Shown: positions 1 to 8,487, counted from the stretch's first letter. The stretch is DNA of 64,000 nt from Bacteroides faecium (GCF_012113595.1 NZ_CP050831.1:3596001-3660000); one strand, 5' to 3'. Program-made: numbers and translations. The notes: generated by a model from the letters alone, not told the origin.

Positions 1-2
1 GC

Positions 3-533
3 CGGATAGCGGACTATGCCATCGAACAGGACGGGCGGTGTTTGGGTGTGCTGCCTGCCCATCTGCAAACCGTGGAACGGGCTGAAAAGGCGGTAAAGGA
101 AGCAGGTACGGAAGCCCTTGCGGGCGAAAAGGTACGTGCGGAACTGAAAACGGAAGGGCTGTACCGAAAATGTGCGGAACATAGCTGGATGTCATTTGCC
201 CTGCTTCCGAAAGCGGAGCGTTCGCCGGAAATCTGCCTGCTGGCAGCAAAACTCTATCCCCAAGAAACAGCCCAACGTCCGGACTTGATACCGGAAAGCG
301 TGAAAAACGGGTGCAACGTGTATTCGCTCTGCAAAATGATGGAAGCACGGACGGGGGAAAAGTTCACATACCAACAGATGACGGACTTCTACAACGGGAA
401 ACCGCTGAACGTGCGCCGGATGGAAACGCCGGACGGGGTACAGAAGGACAAGGCGGTGAAGTTCGACAAGGAAAAGCAGGACTTTTCTTTCTCGGCTATC
501 CGGCAGGAACGGAAAAAAGGATTGCGGATGTGA
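3..533 (+). CDS. DUF4116-like repeat protein, 5' end outside window
   Basis: The reading frame is open from base 3 of the window and ends at TGA 531-533, so the gene starts to the left and only about 176 C-terminal residues are visible. The visible part has repeated segments of the type 'A-x-x-x-DGR-x-L-x-x-LP' followed by 'ICLLAAK', which resembles the short helical repeats of DUF4116 proteins. The C-terminus is highly charged (KxDKxxKFDKEKQDF). It is on the plus strand, opposite to the parB/ardA block that follows, and is followed at once by a strong terminator. Function is not known. Membership of an ICE accessory region is inferred from the neighbours. The DUF4116 assignment is tentative. 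Confidence 0.6.
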   Translation, partial: RIADYAIEQDGRCLGVLPAHLQTVERAEKAVKEAGTEALAGEKVRAELKTEGLYRKCAEHSWMSFALLPKAERSPEICLLAAKLYPQETAQRPDLIPESVKNGCNVYSLCKMMEARTGEKFTYQQMTDFYNGKPLNVRRMETPDGVQKDKAVKFDKEKQDFSFSAIRQERKKGLRM

Positions 534-560
534 TATGAGCCGACAATACAAAATAGTGAG

Positions 561-587
561 AAAGCATCCTTCGGGATGCTTTTTTGT
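561..587 (+). terminator. Rho-independent terminator
   Basis: A 9-bp perfect stem (AAAGCATCC / GGATGCTTT) with a TTCG tetraloop is followed by a run of T. It lies 28 bases after the stop codon of the truncated first gene. Confidence 0.9.
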
Positions 588-745
588 ATGGGTAGCAATG
601 AAAAATACAGCAAACACTGTGTTTTCTAAAAACTTTATTTTATATTTGGCAAAAGATGCCAGATGAAGCCGTTAAATATCCTAATATGGTCGATTATCGA
701 AAAAGAACGGACGGGAAACGAAAAGGGAGTTTAGGGGTGGCGGGG

Positions 746-753
746 TATCTTTG
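746..753 (+). promoter_or_regulatory. -7 box TATCTTTG of the lipoprotein gene at 792
   Basis: TATCTTTG matches the Bacteroides TAnnTTTG -7 consensus and lies 38 bases before the ATG. The surrounding 18 bases (TGGCGGGGTATCTTTGG, 738-754) recur almost unchanged at 2588-2604 in front of the paralogous gene, so promoter and gene seem to have been duplicated together. Confidence 0.6.
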
Positions 754-791
754 GTACTATCAATGAAAAGTAAATAATAAAATACCGGATT

Positions 792-1772
792 ATGAATATT
801 AAAACATTTTTAATTATGGCTATAATGGCATTTGCGAGTTGTGGCAATGCGCAAGTGAAAACAAAAACAGAAAAAGAGATGAAACAGGAAATAGTAAAAT
901 TGGAAGAGTTGATAAAAGAAGAATTGAAAATGGTAGAGACTTACCCCGAAAAGCCTGCATACTATTTGCAAATCAATAAAACAGGATGCAGGCTACTTAT
1001 CAGAGTGGATGATATTCCTATAGGTCATCATTTTGTAAAGAATGATGGTCAATCAATGCTTTATCCTATCAATGATGTTTTATTCGGAAGTGGAAAACAT
1101 ACGGTCAGCATTCAAGTTTATCCTTGTATTGGCGAAACAGAAGTTACCAAAAATGCCAGTGTCAATATAAAGGTTGTTCACTATAAGGAAAAGTTGGTGG
1201 GTATGCCTAAAACATTGGTGGAGTTAGATACTCCGGTAGAAATCGGAACAAAAAAACTTCCAATATATACCGATTCTGTAAGTTTTAATGCTACACTTCC
1301 TTTCGATCACAAAAGGATTCTTGCCGAGGCAAAAGACCTGCGGAAAGTCCCAGACTTAGAAAAAAAGGTTCTGGCTCATTATAACAAAGTCCGCCGAATG
1401 ATGATAGATGGAAAGTATTATGAGTACCAAAAGATGCGCCTTTCCACTACGTGGGTATTAACCGATATGAATTATTTGGGGGAAAACGCATTGAGAAAAG
1501 CCTATATTGATTCAGATGATTTATTTCGTTTTCTCTGTGAACCTATAGATTGGATTTTGTTGCCTATCGAAAATTACGAGATGGTTATTTGCGGAAATGG
1601 TAAACTGGTCTATCTGCGGCGTAAAGTTGAATTGGATAATGTTCTACGAGCTAATTTTTATGATACGGAAGAGCAAAAGAAACTCTCCCCTAATATGCGT
1701 GTAGTTTCTGCATCCAAGTTCATTTCTCTGTATATGCCACAAGGCAGCGATGAACTAATGGAATTATATTAA
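792..1772 (+). CDS. Predicted lipoprotein, paralogue of the broken gene at 2629
   Basis: This is a 326-residue protein of unknown function. The N-terminus is a signal peptide with a lipobox-like end (AFASC, Cys at about residue 17), so it is probably a lipoprotein. Residues 20-50 are a charged Lys/Glu-rich helix. Conserved landmarks shared with the paralogue at 2629-3612 are YYLQINKTGC, IGHHFVKNDGQ, LPFD, PDLEKKV and NYEMVICGNGKLV. No enzymatic motif is visible. The base composition is clearly more AT-rich than the neighbouring ICE backbone genes, which suggests cargo of separate origin. The paired paralogues and a TPR lipoprotein between them could be an immunity or surface module, but this is a guess. 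Confidence 0.8.
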   Translation: MNIKTFLIMAIMAFASCGNAQVKTKTEKEMKQEIVKLEELIKEELKMVETYPEKPAYYLQINKTGCRLLIRVDDIPIGHHFVKNDGQSMLYPINDVLFGSGKHTVSIQVYPCIGETEVTKNASVNIKVVHYKEKLVGMPKTLVELDTPVEIGTKKLPIYTDSVSFNATLPFDHKRILAEAKDLRKVPDLEKKVLAHYNKVRRMMIDGKYYEYQKMRLSTTWVLTDMNYLGENALRKAYIDSDDLFRFLCEPIDWILLPIENYEMVICGNGKLVYLRRKVELDNVLRANFYDTEEQKKLSPNMRVVSASKFISLYMPQGSDELMELY

Positions 1773-1893
1773 TGACATATCTTATTTTAATAATGAATAG
1801 CAATTGTCGAAGAACTTGAAGAGGCGATTAATGACGAGAGAATTAAACCGTTCACGAGAGTAACAGCAAAATCAGATATTTAAAATTCATGTC

Positions 1894-2586
1894 ATGGTAA
1901 AATATGTTATTGGTTGTTTTTTATTATTGTTATTAATATGTTGTTTTGATGGTTCACATCAGTCAAAAACGGAACAAAATACAATTGATACACTGAGTGC
2001 TTATAAATATAAGGAATCAGGAAAAGTTAAATCTGCAAATGGAGATAAACGTGGAGCAATAAAGGATTATACAAAAGCAATATCATTCAATCCCGATTAC
2101 GATATTGCTTACTATAATAGAGCAAATGCTAAAATGAGTATTAAGAATTATAAAGGAGCTATTGATGATTATACAAAGGCAATTGAGATTAATAAATATT
2201 TCGCACAAGCATATCATAACCGTGCTTTACTTAAATATGAAATGGGAGACTTTAAAGGTGAACTTTCTGATTACCGCTTAGCTATCAAGTATTGTGAACC
2301 GGATTCCGATATATACAATAATCTGGGACGTGCCTTATATGACTTAGAACGTTTCAAAGAATCGGCAGAAGCCTACGGTGAGGGCATTAAGTATTTCCCA
2401 GAGGATTACAGACTGTATTACGGTCGAGGATTGGCTCGCAAGCGAACCGGAGATAAAAACGGAGCTTGTGAGGATTGGATAAAGAGCAGCGAATTAGGAT
2501 GTGTACAAGCAAATATGCTGTTGCCCTTGTGCGAGGAGTATATTCAGGAAAAGAATGATTCTTTGAAGAGACATAAAGGGAATTAA
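1894..2586 (+). CDS. TPR-repeat lipoprotein
   Basis: This 230-residue protein starts with a hydrophobic segment ending in LLICC, a plausible lipobox. After a short linker it has about four to five tetratricopeptide repeats (residues ~45-205), seen as the periodic pattern 'A-x-x-x-NRA-x-x-K...KGAIDDYTKAIEI-P'. The last repeat ends in the common GACEDWIKSSELG form. TPR domains are protein-protein interaction scaffolds; no catalytic domain is present. It lies between two homologous lipoprotein genes and is AT-rich like them. The specific partner is unknown. Confidence 0.85.
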   Translation: MVKYVIGCFLLLLLICCFDGSHQSKTEQNTIDTLSAYKYKESGKVKSANGDKRGAIKDYTKAISFNPDYDIAYYNRANAKMSIKNYKGAIDDYTKAIEINKYFAQAYHNRALLKYEMGDFKGELSDYRLAIKYCEPDSDIYNNLGRALYDLERFKESAEAYGEGIKYFPEDYRLYYGRGLARKRTGDKNGACEDWIKSSELGCVQANMLLPLCEEYIQEKNDSLKRHKGN

Positions 2587-2595
2587 ATGGCGGGG

Positions 2596-2603
2596 TAACT
2601 TTG
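2596..2603 (+). promoter_or_regulatory. -7 box TAACTTTG of the gene at 2629
   Basis: TAACTTTG fits TAnnTTTG and lies 26 bases before the ATG. It sits inside an 18-base block that repeats the promoter block at 738-754 with one change (TGGCGGGGTAACTTTGG). Confidence 0.55.
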
Positions 2604-2628
2604 GAGCGACAATCAAAAATCAAAAGAT

Positions 2629-3612
2629 ATGAAAATGAAAAGCAGTATGAGGCAATTCGTATTTATTATAGCATTTCTTTTACCTGTTCTATGTAAAGGA
2701 CAAGCTATTGATAATTTAGAAAATAAAAATATGGATATGAAAGTTGAAGAATTTTTAGAGAAGCAGGCTTCCTTAATGAAGTCCTACCCTGTTAAACCAA
2801 TGTATTACATCCAAATAAACAAACAGGAATGTAAGGTTATTGTTTCTGTCAATGACATATTGATAGGACACCAATTTGTTAAAGATGAAGGGCAAACAAT
2901 GCTTCTTCCTATCAATGCCTATTTAAGAAGCAGTGGTGAATTTTCTTACGGAATAGAAGTTTTGCCTAAGAAAAATGAACTCTATTTGACCGATAAGGCA
3001 TGAGTTGATGTGAAAATATACTATTTAGAGGATAAAGAACAGCCATTAAGCAAAGCTAAACAACTGGGGGAAAGTCTGCGTTTACCGGCAAATATAGGAG
3101 AGAAAAAATTAAAGGTCTTTAAAGGAGAATCCCGTTTTACGGCTGAACTGCCTTTCGATTATAGCGATAGATTAAAGAACGCACAAGATTTATCTACTAT
3201 TCCGGATTTGGAACAAAAAGTAGTCGATTATTACAATAAAGTACAAAAGTGGATAATCGATTGCGATTTATACACATTTTTAAGGGAAACTGCTGATGTT
3301 ACATTGCATGAAGCCGAAATGATATACTTAAAAAAGGAAGATTATCCTGACTTTTCAAAAGGAGCTAAAGTTTTCTTTAACGTTGATGGTGTTTTAGATA
3401 GAAAAGTCCTTCCTGTACAAAATTATGAAATGGTACTTTGTCATGGCAATAAATTAGTGCAATTACGCTCTAAAATTGACTTGAAGACAGTCTTGCGGGT
3501 GGATTATTATAAATCGAAAGAATATAAAGATGCAAAAGCAAATACTATTACAAGTAAAAACATAATGCTTTATATACCTGATGGGGAGAATGAATTTAAA
3601 ATGTTTTATTAA
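2629..3612 (+). pseudogene. Lipoprotein paralogue interrupted by in-frame TGA
   Basis: Two open stretches, 2629-3003 (124 aa) and 3010-3612 (200 aa), are in the same frame and separated only by TGA at 3001-3003. Together they align end to end with the 326-residue protein at 792-1772: YYIQINKQEC, IGHQFVKDEGQ, LPFD, PDLEQKV and NYEMVLCHGNKLV all match. At the stop, the intact paralogue reads NAS-VNIKV and this copy reads DKA-stop-VDVKI, so the stop most likely replaces a Ser TCA codon by a single base change. A GTG at 3010 could restart translation of the C-terminal half, but that would lack the signal peptide. It is called a pseudogene; readthrough cannot be excluded from sequence. Confidence 0.8.
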
Positions 3613-3663
3613 ATGAGTACTCAAATTTAAAGGAAGACGGATGATAAAATCAAGGTTGTAACA

Positions 3664-3714
3664 GTGGTTCTTTGCTACTTTGCTTTCCCGCCACAGCGTC
3701 ACGGAAGAAAGTAG
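3664..3714. repeat. Hairpin repeat, copy 1 of 3
   Basis: About 50 bases beginning GTGGTTCTTTGCT and ending GAAGAAAGTAG, with a dyad formed by CTTTC and GAAAG arms. Copies 2 and 3 are at 3736-3786 and 5656-5707. The copies bracket the parB-like gene. Confidence 0.7.
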
Positions 3715-3735
3715 TGAAAAAATCCGATTGAAAGA

Positions 3736-3786
3736 GTGGTTTCTTTGCTTCTTGTCTTTTCCGCTACGGCTCACGAAAGAAAGAAG
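3736..3786. repeat. Hairpin repeat, copy 2 of 3
   Basis: It begins GTGGTTTCTTTGCTTC and contains the dyad CTTTTCCGCTACGGCTCACG flanked by the GAAAGAAAG arm. It follows copy 1 by 21 bases and lies downstream of the parB-like gene. Confidence 0.7.
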
Positions 3787-3896
3787 TCCGGCAAAATATC
3801 CGGTAAGGAACAAAGGGCGGTAAAAAAAGAAGTCCGGGCGGATCGCTACCCGTCCCGAACTTCCGGCGATGAAACAAAAGAGTAGAAAGAAAGTGG

Positions 3897-5612
3897 TTAG
3901 GCTGCAATCCCTTCGGGCTGCGGTTGTTCTTCGGGTTGGGTGATTTCATGCCCTTTTGCCTTCGTCTTTTCCTGTACCAAAAGAACGGCTTTGCGTTCCT
4001 CGATGCGCTGGTGTCGTTTCTCGTACACTTCGTTATATCCGCTTTCGATGGCTGAAAGTTCTTCGGGCATGTGCTTACGGGCGAAGTCAAGCAAAAGGGA
4101 TGCTTCGGTATTGTTGCCGTATGCGCTTCGGAAATTGGCTATCAGATAATCCCTGCGGATAATGGTTTTTATCCTAACGGTGAGATTTTCCACGATATTC
4201 ATTTTGTCCTCGTCCGTGAGGTAGTGTTTCCCTTCTTCGGTGATACCTACGGCAGCAAAATGTTCGCTCCGCAAATTGGAGAGCATGAAGAAATAAAGTA
4301 TCTTTTCCTCGTCCGCACTGAACTTTCCGCCCGTTATGTCGGCTTCCATTATCTGCCGTTTGGTATCTTCAACCGTCCTTTCTACGGCTATCTCCTTGTT
4401 GCGCTCGTCCTGCTTCTCCAATTTCTGAACAGGTGAAAGGGTGGTTTCGGTGGGCGTTCCGTCCGCTTCGGTTGCGTTCTCCACATAACAGAAAGTAATC
4501 TCCTGTTTCCCTATCTTGGCGTAAACGGTGATTTCTCCCGCTTCGCTCCGCCCTGTGATTTCTTCCTCTTTCTCCATATAGTCCGCCCATTGCTGTTCGT
4601 AACGGGTGCGGGCTTCCTCGTAACGTTCGGGGGTGTTAAAATTTTCCTCTTTGGGTTCTTGGGGGCTGACGGGGAAAGCGGTGTATCTTTCAAGGCTTTC
4701 AACCTCGTACCCTAAAGCGATTAACCGTTCTATCACTGTTTCGTTGGTGCTGTAACGGTCACGGCAAAGGGAAACGTTCGGGGTTTGCTGCATGATTTGA
4801 ACGGCTCTCTCCATGAGGAAAGATGCGTTCATTTCAGCCAGACAAGTGCGGTTGGCGCAATGTCCGCAGCCGCCATCGGCAAACAAAAGCAGATTGTTCG
4901 TATTGTGGGCGCACGTTGCACACTCGGTCTTGTCAAAGGAATAGTAGCGCAAATCGGTGGTATAGTTGCTCTCTATCCGTTTGGCAACATCGGCAGCTTT
5001 CAGTCCCCGCCAACTGTTGTAGTTGTTCCCGTCCTGCAAATGTTTCTCGTACACTTCACGCTGTATATCTTCCCCGTAACGGCAGATTTCGGCTGCTACG
5101 CTGATGGTGATTTCGTCCGTTTCCAATAATTCAGCTATTTCGGGGATTAGGGCGGTGAATTTCAAACGGGTACGGATATAGTTCTCGTTCTTGCCGAAAC
5201 GTACCGCCAACGTTGCTACGGTGTGCCTTCCCGTTTCAATCATGCGTTGGTAGGCGTTGGCTTCCTCTATGGGTGTCACGTCTTCACGCTGCAAGTTCTC
5301 GGCTATGGCTGCATCTTCGGCTGCATCGTCCGTCAGTTCCGAAACAATGACGGGTATCTGTTCCATTTCCGCAATGACGGATGCACGGTATCTGCGTTCA
5401 CCGAAAACAATCTCGTAACGGTCTGTGTTGGCTATCGGTCGCACGGTGATAGGCTGTAAAACTCCCTGTTGTTTGATACTTTCCGCCAGTTCATACAGGG
5501 CGGGTTCGCTGAAATATTTACGGGGGTTAAAACTGCTCGGCTGAATGTTTGCCAATGATACCCATGTGATGTTTTTCTCTGCTGCTGATTGATTTACTGT
5601 TGTTGCTTTCAT
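3897..5612 (-). CDS. ParB/RepB/Spo0J-family protein
   Basis: This 571-residue protein has a clear ParB N-terminal domain. Residues ~15-110 contain FNPRKYF, the box I-like ESIKQQGVLQPITVRP and the CTPase-type motif GERRYRA, followed by the AIAENLQREDVTPIEEA segment and a HTH region (VATLAVRFGKNENYIRTRL). ParB proteins bind centromere-like DNA sites and act as CTP-dependent clamps. After the DNA-binding part there is a Cys cluster (CATCAHN..CGHCANRTC, residues ~235-265), probably a zinc-binding module, then a long acidic helical tail. This long Cys-containing form is typical of Bacteroides conjugative elements. No ParA is visible nearby, so a role in plain partition is uncertain; a role in element maintenance or regulation is inferred. 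Confidence 0.88.
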   Translation of the reverse strand: MKATTVNQSAAEKNITWVSLANIQPSSFNPRKYFSEPALYELAESIKQQGVLQPITVRPIANTDRYEIVFGERRYRASVIAEMEQIPVIVSELTDDAAEDAAIAENLQREDVTPIEEANAYQRMIETGRHTVATLAVRFGKNENYIRTRLKFTALIPEIAELLETDEITISVAAEICRYGEDIQREVYEKHLQDGNNYNSWRGLKAADVAKRIESNYTTDLRYYSFDKTECATCAHNTNNLLLFADGGCGHCANRTCLAEMNASFLMERAVQIMQQTPNVSLCRDRYSTNETVIERLIALGYEVESLERYTAFPVSPQEPKEENFNTPERYEEARTRYEQQWADYMEKEEEITGRSEAGEITVYAKIGKQEITFCYVENATEADGTPTETTLSPVQKLEKQDERNKEIAVERTVEDTKRQIMEADITGGKFSADEEKILYFFMLSNLRSEHFAAVGITEEGKHYLTDEDKMNIVENLTVRIKTIIRRDYLIANFRSAYGNNTEASLLLDFARKHMPEELSAIESGYNEVYEKRHQRIEERKAVLLVQEKTKAKGHEITQPEEQPQPEGIAA

Positions 5613-5655
5613 AATTCTGTTATTTTTAAGTTGATTAAAATTCTGCTTGATAAAA

Positions 5656-5707
5656 TGGTTTCTTTGCTATCTTTCTTTCACCGCTTCGGCTCACCGAAAG
5701 AAAGTAG
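5656..5707. repeat. Hairpin repeat, copy 3 of 3
   Basis: TGGTTTCTTTGCTATC followed by the dyad CTTTCTTTC .. GAAAGAAAG around CACCGCTTCGGCTCACC. It lies upstream of the parB-like gene and downstream of the SLOG gene, in the same orientation as copies 1 and 2. This is the most symmetrical of the three. Confidence 0.7.
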
Positions 5708-5708
5708 C

Positions 5709-5726
5709 GGGCGGACTGCTCCGCCC
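5709..5726. repeat. GC-rich hairpin GGGCGGA/TCCGCCC, copy 1
   Basis: A 7-bp stem with a 4-base loop, just downstream of the SLOG gene stop on the minus strand. Nearly the same 22 bases recur at 6859-6880. There is no T-run, so it is not a classical terminator; a role in mRNA 3' end protection is possible. Confidence 0.6.
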
Positions 5727-5735
5727 TTGTGAGTT

Positions 5736-6443
5736 TTATTTGCGGTTATAGCATACGTTTACAAAATTCATTTTCCGTTCTACCGCATTTTTCAGCGTGT
5801 AATATGTTCCGCCAACGGGGGCGAGTGCATCGTAATAGACCATAAGGAAAGCGGAGTTATTTAAAAGGTAGTCGTTACGGCACAAAAAACAGCCTTCAAA
5901 ATAGTTTTCGGATAGGGTTACAACTTCATCGGCTTGCGCCAAAATGTTGTTATAACGCTGTTTGTAGGCTTCGGTGTATCGGTCTGCCTGCCCTTTGAAC
6001 GGGATAACACATTTTAGACGGATGTACGGGTATTCCTTTTTGAGCTTTAAAACTTCTTCGGCTGCAATGATGTCGAAGCCGTCAGCCATTCCCGACAAAA
6101 AGGTGTGATAACCTTTCTTTATGCAAAATTCCTTTATCGCTGCCCACGTGTTATGTGCCACGTTTATAAAAAAACGTTGGCGGTCGGTCGTGAATTTGGC
6201 TATCCGATTGGCACGGTGTCCCGAAAAAGCAACGGTACTTTTTTTCAGCCATTCGTCACGCTCTTTCCGGCATTGCTCCAATGTGGGACGCAATGTTGAA
6301 AACAACTCACCGTTTAAATGTCGGTAGTCATATTGGTAGTATATTTTTCCTCTGAACGCTCCTAAACAGCATTTTATATACTTTTCCTCTCCCAAACCTT
6401 TGGTTGTTGATATTCCGTTTTCAGTCAATTTCTTTGTTTCCAT
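5736..6443 (-). CDS. DUF1273/YpsA-like SLOG-domain protein
   Basis: This 235-residue protein has an N-terminal extension of about 70 residues and then a Rossmann-like domain. It starts with VAFSGHRANR and continues with the glycine-containing FLSGMADGFDIIAAE, VIPFKGQ, ADEVVTLSENYFEGCFLCRNDYLL and VYYDALAPVGGTYYT. These are the landmarks of the YpsA/DUF1273 branch of the SLOG superfamily, whose members bind nucleotide-derived ligands. It is common in accessory regions of Bacteroides ICEs next to parB-like and ardA genes. Substrate and role are unknown; SLOG proteins are often linked to conflict systems. Confidence 0.8.
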   Translation of the reverse strand: METKKLTENGISTTKGLGEEKYIKCCLGAFRGKIYYQYDYRHLNGELFSTLRPTLEQCRKERDEWLKKSTVAFSGHRANRIAKFTTDRQRFFINVAHNTWAAIKEFCIKKGYHTFLSGMADGFDIIAAEEVLKLKKEYPYIRLKCVIPFKGQADRYTEAYKQRYNNILAQADEVVTLSENYFEGCFLCRNDYLLNNSAFLMVYYDALAPVGGTYYTLKNAVERKMNFVNVCYNRK

Positions 6444-6465
6444 ATTGGTATATTTTAGATTGTTA

Positions 6466-6660
6466 TTACTCGGTTATTTCTTCCCATACGCCACGCTGTT
6501 TGTCAAAATCAACGTTGTAATAATAGGCGGTCTTTGTCTTGGGCTTTTTCCGTCCGCCTAAAACTTGGGTTTCTAAAACCTTGTACCCCTTGCGGGTTTC
6601 TGCCACAATTTCACAGGTGAGGTACGATAAAAATTTGTGCTTGAATTTCTTTCTTTCCAT
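6466..6660 (-). CDS. Small conserved-type hypothetical protein
   Basis: A 64-residue basic protein (ERKKFKHKF.. GGRKKPKTKT..) with no recognised domain. It starts 3 bases after the stop of the small membrane protein gene at 6664 and precedes the SLOG gene by 22 bases, so it is probably part of one transcript ardA - membrane protein - this gene - SLOG gene. Frame, position and spacing support it as real; function unknown. Confidence 0.6.
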   Translation of the reverse strand: MERKKFKHKFLSYLTCEIVAETRKGYKVLETQVLGGRKKPKTKTAYYYNVDFDKQRGVWEEITE

Positions 6661-6663
6661 AAT

Positions 6664-6843
6664 TCAGAATATTAAAAGAATGATAATCAGAACGAACACG
6701 ATACCGACAAACAACCGCCAAACAAGGGCGAGAATAAACCGTGCCACGAAGTAAAACAGGAGTACGGCGAAGAATAAGGCGAAAAACTGCCCTGCGGTGG
6801 TGGTGAAAAAGTAAATCACCACAGACCAAAGGATCGTTTTCAT
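6664..6843 (-). CDS. Small two-segment membrane protein
   Basis: 59 residues starting MKTILWSVVIYFF. Two hydrophobic segments (residues ~3-32 and ~36-59) cover almost the whole protein. A longer reading with an upstream start exists, to 6957, but it would overlap the ardA 3' end and adds a Pro-rich non-hydrophobic part, so the MKT start is preferred. Function unknown; it lies between ardA and the 64-residue gene in the same direction. Confidence 0.55.
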   Translation of the reverse strand: MKTILWSVVIYFFTTTAGQFFALFFAVLLFYFVARFILALVWRLFVGIVFVLIIILLIF

Positions 6844-6858
6844 TTTATCGGGTGTTGT

Positions 6859-6876
6859 GGGCGGATTGCTCCGCCC
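6859..6876. repeat. GC-rich hairpin GGGCGGA/TCCGCCC, copy 2
   Basis: The same stem as at 5709-5726 with one loop base different, again just downstream of a minus-strand gene (ardA). Confidence 0.6.
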
Positions 6877-6886
6877 TTGTTCGTAT

Positions 6887-7414
6887 TTAGGCATAGAATA
6901 CAAAACCGTCAAGGAACTTGTAACTACCGTTGAATAGGTCACGGGCATAGGCTGCATAATCGAAATAATTCAGAGCAAAATCGGGTAGCTCGTAACATTG
7001 TTCTATTACTTCACGGGCATAATCTTCTTCCTCGTCATATTGCCCGATATATTCATCAGTGAATTTTTTTACAAGGTCGTCCGCATCGGCTTTGCTTAAA
7101 TCCCTACTTTCGCAATCCAACCAAGCGGAAAAGGCTTCTTGTACGGTTGAGTCCATATCTTCCACTTTGTCCCGTAGCTCGAAGAATATCTCTGAAATCC
7201 AACTTTCGCTAACGAGTTCTTCGGGTATGTTTTCCCGGTCTTGAAACATAAATTCGGGGTCTTCCTCGTCTTTGTGTAGTTCCTTGCACGCTTCCATAAA
7301 TTCGTCTTTGTCGGCAAAATCGGAGAGATTGAACCATTTGCCGAAAAGTGAACCTGCATTGTACTTGGCGTATGTGCCTACATAAATTGCTGCTTCTGAA
7401 AAATCTGTTGCCAT
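6887..7414 (-). CDS. ardA: Antirestriction protein ArdA
   Basis: 175 residues, a usual ArdA length. The diagnostic segments are IYVGTYAKYNAGSLFGKW (residues ~10-27), FMEACKELHKDEEDPEFMFQD (split by positions ~40-60) and IPEELVSESWIS. The protein is very acidic, as expected for a DNA mimic: ArdA copies the shape and charge of B-form DNA and blocks type I restriction enzymes. It would protect the ICE on entry into a new host. It is the first gene of the minus-strand run 7414-5736. The call is secure. Confidence 0.95.
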   Translation of the reverse strand: MATDFSEAAIYVGTYAKYNAGSLFGKWFNLSDFADKDEFMEACKELHKDEEDPEFMFQDRENIPEELVSESWISEIFFELRDKVEDMDSTVQEAFSAWLDCESRDLSKADADDLVKKFTDEYIGQYDEEEDYAREVIEQCYELPDFALNYFDYAAYARDLFNGSYKFLDGFVFYA

Positions 7415-8487
7415 AACTCAAAAAATTAAATTGTTACTACTTGTTTTTGTTATCATCGCTTGCCGCCCCAACCAAATTTTTTCCCTTTGGCTGATTGGGA
7501 AGAACATTGACAATAATCAAGAGCGGAAAGGGAGAATTGCAATTATCTGAAAAAATGGTAAATACTACCCACAGGGTGGAGATTTGGCATTTTTTGCGGA
7601 TTTGCTTTCGCCCCTGCCTACCTTCGTCAATGTTTTCCCAATCAGCCCTAAGGGGGAAAATTCAACCCTTCAGTAAATTGAATGAGTGATAGATTACTTA
7701 TCGGTACAAGTCGGGAAAGTGCTATTATGAAAGCCGGAAAGTTCCGTTTCCGGGAAAGGAAAAGAAATATAGGTTGGTAATGCGGGGTGGAAAGACAACT
7801 CTTTGGCGTGGGGGATTCTTCTTTTGCCGATTTATCGGATTAGAAAGAAGGGTACACCACGACAATGTGTTGTGCGGGTTGGCGAGGTTCTTTTCGTCCG
7901 GTTTACGGTAAACGGACAGAGCAATCAGCTATCCGGCTTTTGCGGATGGCCGTGCGATGGCAGTGGCGGAAACGGGCGGAAAGTTCCGCAGACCAAGGAT
8001 TATCCTTTCAGTCACGGCAAAGCCCAAAGAAGAAAATAACGGTTGAAAAAACGGGTAAGACAATAAGGGGCTGCCGGGACAAACATCAGGGAACTTATTT
8101 GAACGGGATGGCGCACGGAAAGTTTCGATGAAATCGAAGCTCCGGGTGACAGCACGGGCGAATGTGTTCCGTTTGTCCCTTCCGGTTTTGCGTACACTTT
8201 CGGGCATGGAGCTTGCCGGAGTGCTTGAAGGTGTACGGGAAGCTGGAACAGACCTATACCGCTGACGGGTGGGCGGGAATAAATGGAAACAGCAGTCCAA
8301 TAAATTATGCAAACTGTGTGAGGGTTTGGAAATTAAATTCTTATATTTGAGGCAGAAGAGGATAAAAAGGAAGGATTGAATATTATAGGCGGTTGCCCAT
8401 CAAAACAGGCATCTATGATGGAATCTCTCTTTGGTATTGGCAAATAAGACAAATATAGGATAGTCTGTACTCAAAATAAATACAATT
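7415..8487. other. Gene-poor stretch of the ICE
   Basis: No convincing gene is seen in these 1,073 bases. Possible ORFs on both strands lack a protein-like composition. The best small candidate is a 45-codon plus-strand frame at 8128-8265 (MKSKLRVTARANVF...), which is too short to judge. The stretch holds a 35-bp inverted repeat pair (7477-7511 and 7626-7660) and further dyads around 7895-7920 (GTCCGGTTTAC / GTAAACGGAC). Replication, transfer or regulatory functions are possible but not shown. Confidence 0.5.
7477..7660. repeat. Element bounded by 35-bp imperfect inverted repeats
   Basis: The left arm 7477-7511 ends GGCTGATTGGGAAGAACATTGAC. Its reverse complement at 7626-7660 differs at only a few positions. 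The core of 114 bases is AT-rich on the left and has a small ACCC/GGGT hairpin. There is no ORF and no obvious target-site duplication. It could be a MITE-like element or a regulatory or transfer site. Confidence 0.65.

Noticed and set aside
4071..4436. Plus-strand ORF inside the parB-like gene
   Set aside because: It lies fully opposite a well-supported coding frame and has no motif.
7929..8312. Minus-strand ORF of 127 codons in the ICE gap
   Set aside because: Pro/Ser/Arg-rich composition typical of a random frame in GC-rich DNA, no motif and no promoter.
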